From Ehretia macrophylla (Eukaryota; Streptophyta; Magnoliopsida; Boraginales; Ehretiaceae), in NCBI GenBank assembly GCA_037974665.1, contig CM075770.1, positions 8,754,501-8,818,500 on the forward strand: 64,000 bases of DNA, written 5' to 3'. The notes beneath the pieces were generated by a model. That model did not search any database and had not been told where the DNA came from. It saw only the letters and a list, made by a program, of their open reading frames with translations. Positions 1-13,034 of this stretch are shown piece after piece. The translations under genes were made by a program, and so were the position numbers. Within the stretch, counting starts at the first letter, position 1. Each line of letters begins with the position of its first letter.

Positions 1-1529
1 TCTCAATGCACCTTAAATAAGAGCTTTGAATCTTCTTTGTCTTGAGAAATCTACCTTTGATGAACTTTCTAGAGGTGGATGAAGATAATTCCACAGGTAC
101 AAGGCTCAGTTTTGTTTCTCAATGATTCGAGATTGATCTTAGGAAATCATGTCATTGGGAAAACCATAAATTGACCAACCAGAGCATCCTTTTACTTGGA
201 AATTCAGGACCACTGTCACAATGTTTCCATCATTTTATGTATATTGTTATGGTTGATCTTCACTTGTGGAAATTGATAAATTTATAATTCACTTTTCAAT
301 TTTCTCCCTCTCCTTTTCTTGTTTTACCTTTTCTTCCTGTTAGCCATGCTGCATTGTAAGCTTTGAGACGCACTCTCCTCTCCTTGATCAATTGTCTAGT
401 AACTTTCAATGCTTTGTGTTGATTAGCCTTCACCCCAAGGAATATTAACTTAAGACTCATGGATACTGACTTCTATTCTTAATATTTTGGTCGCGCATGC
501 ACAAGTATCTGCTTCATCCTTCATGATTTCATGATTCCTTGTCTTAGCGAGTTTTTGCAGTTTCACACATCAATATTTAGCATGACCGGTAGTGTAGCTA
601 GTATTTGTCAATAAAACATTTTAGATAGGATGAGAACCTTTCTAGCACTAGAGACTGTCCAAGTATACTCTGTCCTATACGACTTTCCTATCCTTTTCTT
701 CTATGTGTCCCAAATATAGAGCATTGTCAAATGTTTTTACTCTTTGGAAAAACACGAATTTATTTTCTTTAAGAGACATGATTGGTAGTGAGCATGAAAT
801 TGCATGGAATACATGCTCTGGTAACTTGTTCCCTTACAGAAATGGGGTTCATAAGGGAGCTCTTAAATTGTGTAAAGGAAGTGTCTTTCATGTCTTAGTA
901 TAGATATACTTTCACGAGGCACAAAATGGCTACATATTCAGTTATTAACCCAAAAGAGATTTATGAAGTCGGTCTTGTCTTTGGGAGAAAAAGGTCAAGC
1001 TCTGTGCTTCTTTCTGAAATATGTTTAGGAGCTTGATTAGTTTGTTTCCAATCTTTGAAAGCCATGGGTTGAACTTGGGAATAGAGGTTCTTTCAGTTTG
1101 TGCTGGGACCTCGTATTTGATATCTGCATTCATAAATGACTAATTGGGTTTTTTTTTGTATTTTTGGATTAATTGTAATCCTAAACCTTTTTTGCCTATG
1201 CGGTCAATTGTTCCCAAGTAATAGATCTAATATCTGCACCTTGCTAAAACTTTTGAAAGGATTTAATGGTGATTGTTAATATGTGAAGTAGTTGGAAGTT
1301 ATCTCATATGAAATCCGTTCCACAAATGGTAGATTCCCACTCCTCTACAAACCCAAAAGGATGAAAATTGAGACCATGAATCATGATACGGATGTGTATG
1401 CTGAAAGTGTAGGATATGGTTTTGGAATTTATTATTTTTAAACTTTGGTACTTATACTCAATTTTTTCATCTGTTGTTTCCCTCTCTCTTAGTTTCTTAA
1501 AATACAACGAATATGGTTGGTTATCACAG
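1..1529 (+). other. Intron sequence at the 5' edge of the visible formin gene
   Basis: No formin exon is recognisable here. The first recognisable exon starts at 1530, after a CAG acceptor, and opens within the FH2 domain, so the preceding donor must lie before base 1 or be missed. Short open frames in this stretch match nothing I know. I therefore read it as the 3' part of a long intron (at least 1.5 kb). Confidence 0.6.
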
Positions 1530-4500
1530 GCTGCAGCGCTAGCAATGGATGAGTCAATTTTAGATGCTGACCAAGTTGAAAATCTTATAAAATTCTGTCC
1601 TTCCAAAGACGAGATGGATCTTATTAAGGTGAAGTTACAAAATGATTTTTTCCTGTCAAATTATTGTGCCGCATGATACCCTTAGTTTATTTCGTTCTCT
1701 CATTACTTATTATTTTTACCCCCTCCCCCTCTGTTTGCTGCTGTACATGTTTGTTTTTATTTGTGTGGTTAAGCTTTTGGCATTTATTGATTTTCTCTGT
1801 TATGACTGGTCAGGGTTACACTGGTGACAAGGAGAAGCTAGGAAAGTGTGAACAGGTTAATAATCTGATGTTTTGTTTATTATTATGCTGAAGATGGCTG
1901 TACTTATACCATAGGAGTGCTTTATGCATCCTATATATGAGGATTGTTTCTTGCTTTTGTTTTTGTGCTTGGGTGAATTAGTTGAATAGTTTAGTTGATG
2001 GAGCCTTGCTCGGTGACTGTATGTTATCAAAATTTTTTGCATACTTTTACATGATCGATCCATTTAATTGGAAATATTCAGGTGCCAAAAAGAACCCTGA
2101 TTGTCTCTCTTCTTTTATCCGTAAATAGATATGCATACTTTGTGTATATAAAAGTGTGTAAGTTATTTCCTCTCTTCATGCTTATTTTAGGATTCCTTGC
2201 TCCTTTTTAAGTGGACCTTGATACTAAAGAATGAGTAAAAAGGGGTAGATTTAGAAGAGGAGGAATGAGATATAATAAAGGGAAAGTGAACCATAGGGAG
2301 GGAATCGTAAAGTAACATGAGTGAAGAGAAGTCACGAATGCTAAGTTAGAATTATGGAGAACTCGTGAAGTAAAAGGCCTTAAACTAAGTAGATCAAAGA
2401 CAAGAAATATGGAAGTGCAAGTTCAGTTAGAGCATTTCAAGGAGTGAGGTAGAAGTAAGATTCAACCTGAAAAAAATACCAGAAAAAGATAACTTTAGAT
2501 ACGTTAGGTCTATAGTCCAACAAGATGGAGAGATTAATGTTGAAGTTAGTCATAGAATCAAGGCGGGATGGACGAAGTGGGAATGAAAAAGTGCATATAA
2601 TCTTGTGTAATAAGAGGATACCCCTTAAGTTAAAAGACAAGTATTATAAGATAACAATAAACTCAACTTTGCTTTAGCGTTAGGAGTGTTGAGCAGTGAA
2701 GTAACCAACATGTCACGAAGATGTTAGCAGCTGAGATGAAAATGCCGAGATGGGTGTTCAACAATACTAGGAGGGATAAGATTAAAAACCATTTGATCCA
2801 ATAAATGGTAGGGGTGATCTGGATTGAGGATAAGATGGAAAAACTGTTTGAGATCATCTGGACATGTTCAAAGGTGACTGTGGAGGCACCTGTTAGAGGG
2901 TGTGAAGATAGAGGTTGTATATTTTAAGAGCGGTAGAGAAAGATCTTAGTGGAGTTGAATGGAAACACTCAAATAAGATCTCCAGTGCATGGAGTTAAAC
3001 GAGAACAACTTGCAATAGGAATGGATAGCCTTGTCAAGTTCATCTAGCCAACTGTAGCTAATGAGATAAAAGATTAGTTTGGGTTCATTTGATTTTTTTA
3101 GTTAGTTGGTTTCATTTGATTTTTTAGTTTCTTATAAGATTATTTGATATTGCAATTTTTGAAAAGTTCATTAATTTATAGGGCAATTGGTTTGCATGAA
3201 ATATGGACTATGGTTTTACCATATATCATAGCACTGGCGTTGTTAACAAGTAATGAATTTTTTCGTGCAGTAAGTGTCAGACAGTTTATTGCTGAAAATA
3301 GTTCTGTTTGGCTTTTAATTAGATTACCAAAATTAATTTTGAACTGTTCAATGTATATGCATTCTTACCATATTATAATTCATTGCAGGCCATGTAATCT
3401 ATTTATTATTTTCTTCTTGAAATGATCTTTTGTTTCTAGAACGTAAATTGCTAGCTGTTGTGGTGTCTGATGTGATTATTCATGCCTTTCAGTTCTTTAT
3501 GGAGCTGATGAAGGTGCCACGTGTAGAGTCTAAATTACGGGTTTTTTTATTCAAGATTCAGTTCAACACTCAGGTTTGATGATTTCCAAATGTTTTCTAA
3601 AACAATTGTGTTACTTTGATTTCCTAAATATTTACCTTTATTTCAGGTTTCAGATTTCAAGAAAAGTTTGAATTCTGTAATCTATGCTTGTGAAGAGGTA
3701 TAAATAAGTGTGAACGTGCTCCATTCATGATGCTTTCCTTAATTTGGTACATATCTTAATTTTATGTTATCATTAGGTCCGGAATTCTGCCAAATTGAAG
3801 GAGATCATGAAGAAAATCCTATATTTGGGCAACACATTAAACCAAGGAACTGCCAGAGGTTAGAACTTTTGCAATTGAAGCTCTTGTTTAGTTACATTTT
3901 TCAAGCTTTGACAAATGGGGAGCTAATTTTTTCTCTTCCCCACTTCCTCCATCCTAACTTCCTACCATTTAGGAATGATAGTGGGATGGTTTGGGGTAGA
4001 GACACATACTCACTCCCCACCTGCCACCCAAAAGATCACCAAATACCCTTCTCTGCTCCTACCTCTTAGCCACTTCTTTGTTTTAATAATAAAACAATAT
4101 AAGAGGAAGTATTTACAATTGACTCCATTGCATAACGAACTACTAGCCCATATCAGTAATGCCTCCAAAGTATGTGGTCACAGCCTAATACGATGAGAAC
4201 TAATTAATGATCCACCAATCCCAAATTCACCTATACTTGGCAAAGTTAATTACTTAAACACCATTTGTATTCCACTAACTCAACACCATTTAGTTTCCAC
4301 TATAAGCCTCAAGGAGAAAAATAAACTTGCTCCTCCAGCATATTTGAGTCTATTTAAGAGTACACATAGAGTAGCAATAGCATATAACAAAGCCTGCCCA
4401 ATAAATAATATTAAAGGGCCTTGATAAATTTATTCACTAAGAACCAATGAAAGAATAAAGTTATTCACAAATTCATAAACGATTTTATAAGAAAAGAAAA

Positions 4501-7500
4501 CAAAATTTAAAATATATTACATGAAATTGTGGGAACTTTCTTGAAGGTGCCTTGGCAATGGTGACAATGTTCTATATTTATACACTCGGGGTTTTAGAAA
4601 TTATGTAGAGAACTAAGGGTGTAAATTTAATTTCACTTGTATGTGAGGTGAAGAATGCGGAGAGGGAAATGCCTATCCACGCCCCCTGCCTCAGTCTCTA
4701 TACCTCGCCCCAATAGCCTCCCCATTTGGGTTACATTCTGAAATATCCATCCCCATTTCCATCCCTCCCATTTCCTACCCATCGTGCTTGTTTATCTGCT
4801 TATCTGAAAATCCTAAGTCTAGAGGCAGAAGTGATTGTTTTAGAATCTATATTCTCGTAAGATATCAGACGTGGAAAATGTGATCATTAAAACTGGTTTA
4901 CTCTTGTACATCCTTGAAAGAGACTCTATCATCTTGCATGTGTCCAGACATGTAAATTGGACATCTAAAGATTAATGCTTTAAAGGATTTTGTCAACTAC
5001 AGTCATAATCATATGCTTGGCAAGGCCTAGTAGTTTCAATTATCTGCAGGATTTCACGAGCAGGTGCACGATACTTCTTTAGCAAATGCTCTATGGTTCT
5101 CCATGTAGTATCAACACCCACCTTCGCAGTTTGCAGCCACTTTTACATGTGAAGCATATTTTACTAGTGTTTGTCTCACTGTACCCACCTTCCAGTAATT
5201 TTATTCCCAAGGATAGGATCTGATTAAATCTGATCTTTGATTGCCAGTATCATATTATTGTTCAATTTTTAAATACTTCTGATTGAAGTTATTTTGATTT
5301 ATCAATTACAGGTTCTGCTGTTGGTTTCAAATTGGACAGTCTTTTAAAACTCACTGATACTCGTGCTTCAAATAACAAGATGACGCTTATGCATTATCTG
5401 TGTAAGGTATGAATTTTCTTTTCTCTTGAATGTTTTGCAATTTCATGTAATGGTGTAACATATGTCTGTCCTATAGTATGCATTTAACAACAACTTGTGA
5501 TTATTAATATTTGAATCAACATAATAATAACTTAAATTCTAACACACTAGTTGGTATTATTGTTTGGTTAGTTTTTTACAGATATATTTTCCTTTTTTTA
5601 TTTCTCAAGTGCATGTTTGTGGTTGAACAATTCATGCTTGTCTTTTCACAAACATGTAAAGGGTAAAAGATGGTCCAGACCATGGCGTGCACTGGAAGTA
5701 GTTTTAATTTTCTCTTGAATGTTTATTGCTGAAGAAGAAAAGTATTAAAGTTAACTATTGGTCAATATGGCTAGAGCTACTATATTTTCTCATAAGAATA
5801 TGGCTTTTGCATTTCATTTTCCTATGGTTAGTTCTGGGTGCAATTTTACATACATAGTAAAAATAACTTGGGCATAGATTGTGGTCAAAGATAATGTCAT
5901 AGGCAAAGCAGTCTGATGGAATCCAAATTGCAGAGGAAATGTACTGTAAAAATTATGCCACGCTTATCATTTTGTGGGTTAATTATAAATCCCATGTAAA
6001 TTCATTTTACTCCTCTTTTCTTCATAATTGTGTAAAATCAGTTGACTTTAATGTATTTTTTTATATTAGTTTGCATGTGAATAGCCACAACAACAATTAC
6101 AGGTTTGGTGCAAAGTGTCGCAAGTGCATGTATAAGAATTAGTTTTCTATTAAAGTCACTAATTATATTGTCTATATGTATATATATATATATAGAGAGA
6201 GAGAGAGACAATAAGGAGGAGTTCTAGACTCTAGTCAAAGTATTAGCGGATTCATTAAGCAGATAAGGTTAAACTTGACTGTATTCCACTCCTTTAATCT
6301 GTTCCAGTTGCATTTTGTTGGCATGGCATGAGATCATGATTCATGCTATGAAATCTTTTAACACGTTTCATCCACAAATCCATTTAGCTTCGTCACTGCA
6401 GTATTAGTTGTTTCATTTCATTTTGGGTATTGTTATTTAGTACTTGCATACATAATGAGATGCAAGAGAGAGTTTGTTGTCCATTCCTGGAAGGATGTGG
6501 TTTTAGGTAGCTGCCGTCAGTTTTTCCACTCACTACTTCAGCTTGCTTAAAGCTTGTAAATGTTGAGAATTTGAGGATAGAGTTTTTAATGGAACATTTT
6601 CATCCCTATCCATGAACATTAACCTTGAAATTTTTAGAGCAAGAAGCTGTGTGATTCTTCATGAGCATCCTATGAACCTCTATATTACACGTTTTCTCTT
6701 TGTTGCAAAAACGAGTGAACATATCTTGTCATACATTTCTTGTTTCTCCCGAGCTGACCTATGCCATTGCTCCCTTAGAGATTGGTGCATAAACAATATC
6801 CCTGTCTACTCTTGTTCATCACACTTCATTTCTATCGCTAACTAAATAAATGCCCCGAGTATAGTTAGTTATCTTCTTACGCAGGGTGTATAATCTTGGA
6901 CAAAAAGCTGCAGGAATTTTCAGAGGTGCTTATAACATGGATGGAAGGCTGTCTTTAACTAGATTTATAGTTTCTACTTGTCTTGACTTCCCTTTTTTGT
7001 ACTAAAGAACTTGTCTTCTTTTTTGTATCTTTTCTCTATCAATAAGTCTTTTTTCTATATAACGGAAATCTTTTGTCACAATGAGAGGCACTAAAGTTGC
7101 TTATTGCACTAACTTGACTTGCTGTTCTCTCAATAAATGACTTTTGTAGTTACGCTGACTCACTGCCCTTTCTGTTTCCCAGGTTCTTGCTGCTAAATCA
7201 CCTGAGCTTCTAGACTTCCATGAAGATCTTGTTAACCTGGAAGCCGCATCAAGGGTTAGTATTTCTACTCTTTGAATGATGATCATAAGTATGTAGTTTG
7301 AAAATTAGTAAGAAGCTGGGGTTTTTCTTTTAGATACAATTGAAGTCTTTGGCAGAAGAAATGCAAGCCATTACCAAGGGATTAGAAAAGGTTAAAGTGG
7401 AACTGGCTGCATCTCAGAATGATGGTCCTGTATCTGAAATTTTCCATAAGGTATCTCAACTTTGCTTCGACATTTTTTCTGTGGTTACATCTATGAGATA

Positions 7501-9205
7501 TGATGATTTTTGTATACACAATCTCCTAACTTTAAGGGCTTGTTGATATTGATTTTTTGAATAATCCTTAATACCAAATCAACTGGGGGCCAGTGGCATA
7601 TTCCATATGAACTCGTCTCTAGATGTTCCTTAGTGAAATCTCTCTTTGCTTTCCCCACTCTTCAACCCTTAAATGTTGGTTTCTTGGCCTGACCAAGTTC
7701 TTATTCTGTGTTACTACTTCACAGACTTTGAAGCAATTTATTGGTGTCGCTGAGTCTGAGGTGGCTTCTGTAACAAGTATATATTCTGTGGCGGTAATCA
7801 TCTGCATGATTGAACAATTTGCTTCATTTGTTTATGAGGCATTCTTTCTTTAAAAAGTAAAGATCTTTCTTATTGCTATTGTTGGTTGATAGGGAAAAAA
7901 TGCAGATGCATTGGCACTATATTTTGGTGAGGATCCTGCCCGCTGTCCATTTGAACAAGGTAGTTCACTTGATCTCTTAATTTTGTGCTATTTTAATAGA
8001 AGTGGATGATGTTGCTACTAGTTCTAGACAGTCCCTGAATTGGCTCTGTTGTCCAGCAAAAGCTTCCTAGTCAACTCGGTTCTCCGTATTTTGCACCTTC
8101 TACAACCTCTCTTTATCTAAATTAGTCTATACTTGCGGTATTAAGTTTTCTGTCATTCTAAATTGTGCAAGCTTTATTAGAAGTAAGAGTTAATGAGACA
8201 CCTTCTAGGGGGCATGACCAATCATGACTTAGAGATTGATTTAGATAGTGCTTCGGATGTTTGAGTTAGCGAATGTCATAATTTCTTGAATACTCATCTT
8301 TGCAGGCAGGCGATGGTAGAAGCATGCCTGCTTCAAAGAAATCTAGATTATGCTGTTTTATCATGAGGTAGAATGGCATATAAAATCATAATTTGCAAAA
8401 TGATTTTTGCACGAGGTTTTTCTTCTTTTTTTTTAGTCAGAGCGCGAGGGATTCATCTGTTATCATCGAACAGTATTGTCAGTGTTTGATTGTACTGGGG
8501 GTATAAATGAAAATCTTATGCTTATCAGGGGCCAATGTTCTCTTCTTTTTATCATTTTTCGTCTGGTTACAGTTTTTCCAACTCTAACAGGAGATGAATT
8601 GAGTTATGCTGACATAATGGCTTATTTCTTTTTTTCCAATCTTATACACCGTTTTGAATTTCATATCGTTGTATGATCTATATCCCAGCAACGTCATGCA
8701 ATTAGAAAGACCGGAGCTACCAGTCATATATATGTTCTATATGAATATTGTACTTCAAGATGGTTTAAGATGATTAGGCTCTACAAAATTGTTCTAAGAT
8801 TTTGTTTGATCAAAATCCATGTCTATAAAACTACTTCACTAGTTTCAGTGCGCATGTAAACCGTATGTAAATTTCGATCACATCATGTTAGACATTTTCA
8901 TTGACCTGGTCCACTTGGATATGTTCTCATCCGAATTTTCCCCCTCCGTTTCTGATTGCTCTCACATCTTGAAACATAAGCTGCTATGCATTATACTCTT
9001 TACCTTTGTGCGAATTCCGTGTCAATTGTAATGTGGGACGATTTATGCAGTCACTGCAACCCTCTTAAACTTTGTGAGGTTGTTCCGGAAAGCACACGAG
9101 GAGAACGTGAAACAGGCTGAACTCGAAAAAAAGAAAGCTCAGAAGGAGGCTGAAATGGAGAAGGCAAAGGGAGCTAACCTGGCAAAGAAGGGTGTTAAAG
9201 ATTGA
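1530..9205 (+). CDS. Formin-like protein, group II type, C-terminal part of FH2 domain (5' end outside window)
   Basis: Formins nucleate and elongate actin filaments; plant group II formins (AtFH13/14/18/20 type) act at cortical actin and, in some cases, microtubules. Ten exons join in frame: 1530-1628, 1814-1855, 3493-3573, 3647-3697, 3777-3858, 5312-5406, 7183-7254, 7334-7450, 7725-7793, 7893-7959, then the final exon 9051-9205 with a TGA stop. That gives 11 pieces and 309 visible residues. Each intron has GT..AG ends, and phases are consistent. Seen in the protein: DQVENLIKFCP near the start, the FH2 core LGNTLNQGTARGSAVGFKL followed by LTDTRASNNKMTLMHYL, then LLDFHEDLVNLEAASR and KNADALALYFGEDPA. 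The C-terminus is a short charged coil rich in Lys and Glu ending KKGVKD. The N-terminal part of FH2, any FH1 and the PTEN-like domain typical of the group would lie upstream. Introns of 1.6, 1.5, 1.8 and 1.1 kb hold transposon remnants. Family assignment is firm; the exact paralogue is not. Confidence 0.93.
2330..2990 (+). mobile_element. Degraded RTE-type LINE fragment (reverse transcriptase end and C-terminal region)
   Basis: This lies in the intron between the formin exons ending 1855 and starting 3493, in the same orientation as the gene. Reading across frames gives pieces typical of plant RTE-clade LINE polyproteins: KGLKLSRSKTRNME near 2375, then VQQDGEINVEVSHRIKAGW near 2510-2575, then a region near 2700-2950 whose frames recall the MRMLRWM / DRIRN / RWFGHV / PVRRCED series of the 3' end of these proteins. 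Many stops and frameshifts show that it is dead. The exact ends and any target duplication were not found. Confidence 0.72.
3971..4765. mobile_element. Non-autonomous hAT-like element with GC-rich ends, copy 1 (formin intron)
   Basis: The left end reads AGGAATGATAGTGGG and the right end, reverse-complemented, GGGATGGAAATGGGG, forming diverged terminal inverted repeats. Eight-base flanks TACCATTT (3963-3970) and TCCCATTT (4766-4773) differ at one position, fitting an old hAT target duplication. The first ~60 bases and last ~150 bases align with the element at 57314-58207. No transposase reading frame is visible, so it would depend on another element. It sits in the formin intron between exons ending 3858 and starting 5312. 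An AT-rich middle separates the GC-rich ends. Confidence 0.65.
6175..6209. repeat. (TA)n(GA)n microsatellite
   Basis: A run of TA dinucleotides passes directly into GA dinucleotides inside a formin intron. It is a compound simple repeat with no other signal. Confidence 0.9.
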
Positions 9206-11381
9206 GAAGCTGTTGATTCACTCAGCAGAATTTCGTGCTTCTTCAATGCCTTCCCTGGCATGAGGTCATAGAATGTTAGACCAGGGCCCTGAGATGTCAG
9301 TGTAAAAATGTGGGCTTCAAACATTCGAAAGGTTTGTTGTCTTCGTGACATGGAGAGCTCGACCTGCATGAACGGCTCATCTGAGACTGTGGGGCACGTT
9401 ATTGCGGCCATGTGGCTGATCACATTGGAATACAAGCTGATTCTGCAGAAGTTGGGGGTGTGATCATCACTGTTGTCTAGGCTTATGTTTATTGACATAG
9501 TTTACTAGACGAATGGATTTGGCTGATGTTCCATTCTCAGAGAGGCATATTTGGGAGATGATTGATTCAGTTGGCACCACGGCTCGCTCATTTTCATCAT
9601 TTACAATTCTTTTGGCGTTTCATCACAGAGAGATGACACGGAAACTGTAAAGCGGAAGACTAGAATGTAACGTGAAACTTGTACAGAAATCTAACCCTGT
9701 ATTTAGATTCTAATCATTCTTTTTGTTGTAACATAGATGATGGTTGATGGTAACTCACCACCAAAATTTGCTGTATAGAAAGGTCAAGATTAGTGGAGAA
9801 AATAGAAGATAGAAATTGTTTAGAGCTATAGTGATGTAATCAATTTTTTAGGCCTCAGGTTTAGAAACTTCTTGTTTCATTCATTAAATTCAATTTTTTT
9901 GGGAAAGAAATCCATTATATTCGTTTTACTGCGAATCTTTCAGATTTTGCTTCACGACTATGGTTGCATCTAGTGGCGGAGCCACGTTGTTGTGAGGGTT
10001 TGCTTGTACACACTTTAAATTTGGATTTTTTTTTTTTTACTGGATAAAAGGAAAAAACTCATTATATGTGTACACCCCAACCACCGGTTCTTGACTCTTC
10101 TAGTGACTGTATCAACTGATGTAGCATTTGATGATCAATGGTTATTTTCTTTTTAATGCCCAATGGTTTATCATATCTATTTTCTTTCTTTGCCACATCT
10201 ATTCTCATAAAAGTTTTGGTAAGTTTTATTTTATACCTAGCATATGAAGAATATAAACAGGAGTTCCTTAAATGATGTTTGCCAAAAGCAAACATATAGT
10301 TGTAAGTTACGCCTAAGATGTTTCAAATTTGTCTTCAAATGTATACATTATTAGGCTACCATACATGGTTTTTGTCTTGGGATACTCGTGTTGTTAAACT
10401 TTTAGGGCGGGCATATAATACGCAGTCTAACTCATAACGCAATTTTAAAAAAGCTTAGTTACACGATAAAAAATGCTTCATAAAGCTCAATTGATTTGTT
10501 TCCTAGAGTAGAGTCAATGTGGATTTATTTGCATGTCTTATCCCAATGTGTGTTTTTTTGCTTGTGTGTTTATGAATCATATCAAAATATAAGGACAAGA
10601 AGAAATATCTTATGGCGAACACAACATAATCACCTATCTAATTATATGCAGCTTGTTGTACTTCTAATGCTTGAAAGAAAAGGAAAGGGAAATTGATCAA
10701 GTTTTCTTAGCTCCACCTGTGTCACGGGTTTTATTCTTGATATTGTCAGTCCCAAATCCGAATAAAGAAGGATAAGTTTATACAACCGACAACAAATATA
10801 ATAACATCGAATTTATACACATGAATTTGTAATATTATGATAGGAATGAGAGGTATTATTAGGTCCATATAGCCCCACGTAATAGAACAAGGCTTGATTT
10901 GATTTGCGACAAAGTTGCTCAAAGCAAAGCTGTCCAATCTCAAGTGGTATAGATATGCAATCACTTGCCAATGGCTCAAGGCAAACCACAAAAAAAAAAA
11001 AAAAAAAGCCTTTTGGATGTTAATGAATTCAGAAATCATGATTCACTGTTGCATTATCATTACAATTTTCAACTTAAGATTGATTACACCATCTCTATGT
11101 TCATTCCTTCTAAACTGTATAGAAGCTGCCAATTTACAAAAATAACAGATGACATAAAAAATAATAAATAAAAGGAAAAAAGAAAAAAGAAAAAAGAGAG
11201 AATGAACAAGAATGTGGCTTTTGGATGGCTGCATTTCCCCCCTCAATTTTACACTTGTTTTTGAGATCACTGCAGAACTGAATCTTGATCATCATTCCAT
11301 CAGCAGGAATACTACTTATTTTCTGAATTCTTCTTCTCAAATGAAGAATGATAAAGAATCTTGTTGAGCATAAACAACAAT
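9206..11381. other. Formin 3' UTR and convergent intergenic spacer
   Basis: After the formin stop the first few hundred bases presumably form its 3' UTR; no canonical polyadenylation signal stood out. The spacer lies between two genes that point towards each other (formin +, membrane protein -). It contains a small MITE at 9976-10097 and an A-run near 10989-11007. I see no gene in it; the short frames lack family matches. Confidence 0.6.
9976..10097. mobile_element. Short hAT-like MITE with GCGGAGCC end
   Basis: The left end reads GCGGAGCCACG and the right end, reverse-complemented, GAGTCAAGAACCG. Both sides share GTACACA inside the ends. The flanking octamers ATCTAGTG (9968-9975) and TTCTAGTG (10098-10105) match at seven of eight positions, as expected of an 8-base hAT duplication. 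The end motif recalls the elements at 33050 and 55879. It is only 122 bases long and non-coding. Confidence 0.5.
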
Positions 11382-12380
11382 CTAAGCAAGATCTAATAGC
11401 TTCAAATTTTCCAAAGCATAAGCATCCTTGTCTTCATCTTGAATTCCATAACAGTATTTTCCTTCCAGGTCCATCTGACTAGCTGTTTCACAACTTCTGT
11501 AAAATTCATATCCAACAATGGTGGCAACGACAAGAAGGGTCGCGTATAAGTACGCGATGAACATGCCCTCGAGAGCCATGGAAAAAATGGGAGTTTTAGC
11601 ATCAAGATAAGCGCTCACAATCCGGTATTGGAACAGAGCTTCAACTGAAGCCAGGGCCATATTTGTAGACAGGACTAAAGACAATGCTGTCCCAGTTCTT
11701 CCCTTTATCAATACACAGGCCTTGATGATCGCGATATAGCCTCCGCGTTTTTCTACTCCTGATAATGCCAAAGCGAAGTTGCAAACGATGAAGGAATAGG
11801 CAAGAAAGATGGAGTAAAGAACTGCTCCTGATGCAGAGAGAATCAGAATGGATTTCGAATTTGAAAGGCCTAATGCGTCTACGGAATTGAAGGCGAAGAA
11901 TAGAATCGAAAAGCAAGTTCCATTTGCAGAGAGGAATATTAACAAGTTGCAAATTTGAGTGATCACGAGGGGTTCATACACTGATACAATCGGTGCAAAT
12001 CCAGGTTGAGAAACTTGTTTACGATTACGTAATGAATGAAATATCGATGCCTTGGCAAGAAGGAAGAAAGACAAAGTGAAAGGAAGAACAAGAAGAGACG
12101 TTGCAATGGTCTGAGAAAGCTTAAGATTAAGAACTGTGACAAATTCTGATGAAGCTGGAAATCCTGCAGCATCAAAAAGAGATCTCAGACGGGCCTGGAT
12201 TAGCGCGAGGAGAGGCGATGATGGCACGAAAGCTTGCGCTAGGAGAGATGAGGCTGCAAATGGGAATGCAAGGACTGTAGAAATTGTGGTAAAGTATTGA
12301 TAGTTCTGCAGAAATGCAAAGATGGATCTTCTCAGAATTTTCCCTGTTCTCTCCATTGAAACGGATGAGTATTCTTCCAT
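11382..12380 (-). CDS. Plant multi-pass membrane protein of unknown function (332 aa, single exon)
   Basis: The frame is intact from ATG at 12380 to the stop at 11382, with no intron. The protein has about six hydrophobic segments, near residues 30-52, 88-110, 140-165, 177-205, 231-250 and 266-291. A charged N-terminus contains MERTGKILRRSIFAFLQNY, and the acidic tail holds QDEDKDAYALENLKLLD. This layout matches a family of uncharacterised plant transmembrane proteins (AT5G61340/AT1G31130-like, by memory), with no enzyme motif visible. It is likely in an internal or plasma membrane, with both ends on the same side if the segment count is right. The gene converges on the formin gene. The start is the first ATG of the frame; a second Met at residue 9 is possible. 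Coding status is firm from its length and composition; the function is unknown. Confidence 0.88.
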   Translation of the reverse strand: MEEYSSVSMERTGKILRRSIFAFLQNYQYFTTISTVLAFPFAASSLLAQAFVPSSPLLALIQARLRSLFDAAGFPASSEFVTVLNLKLSQTIATSLLVLPFTLSFFLLAKASIFHSLRNRKQVSQPGFAPIVSVYEPLVITQICNLLIFLSANGTCFSILFFAFNSVDALGLSNSKSILILSASGAVLYSIFLAYSFIVCNFALALSGVEKRGGYIAIIKACVLIKGRTGTALSLVLSTNMALASVEALFQYRIVSAYLDAKTPIFSMALEGMFIAYLYATLLVVATIVGYEFYRSCETASQMDLEGKYCYGIQDEDKDAYALENLKLLDLA

Positions 12381-13034
12381 GAATGTATCAATAGTTTCTG
12401 CTATGTACTAGTTACTCTTCGGGACAGAGTGAACGAAGGAGGGGGGATTCTCGAACGCGGCTAATGTACAAGGCATTGATATAATGATACAATACCTCTT
12501 GTATTTGAACTTGATCTTTAATGGTGATGTTATCTTTACATGGACACTTTGGAAATATGTTAATGTAGAGGTTTGGAGAGTTGGTGTTTTTGGATGAATA
12601 GAATGGCCAACAACTAAAAACTAACAAAACCCACGGAGATGGGAGTAGTTTTAGCTTCGGTTTCACGGTGAAATCGTGGTTTGAATTAAAAATCTTAATT
12701 ACAGTAAGTCACTATTCAACAATTTCACTTAATTCTGGGATGTACCTATAAGGCTTTGTTTGTGACAACATTGAAGTATTTTTTTATTTTTATTTTTTTT
12801 TTTCATTGTGATGTGATCTCCAAATTTTTCATTATTATTAGTTGGCAAAATTAAGAGGCATGTAAAGGGGCAACTTTTGCATGACTTGTATATTACAACC
12901 ATCATGGCATCGGAGACCTCTTTCGATGGATTTGGCTTTTTGATGTCTTGCTTGCCGATGAAAAGTGTGTCATTTTAAGGTGGATTAGAATATACTTATC
13001 TTGCAATCACACCAAATTTTGTATCGTATTTATC

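Noticed and set aside
9139-9498. 119-codon frame on the - strand
   Set aside because: It overlaps the last formin exon and its 3' UTR in antisense and matches no family.
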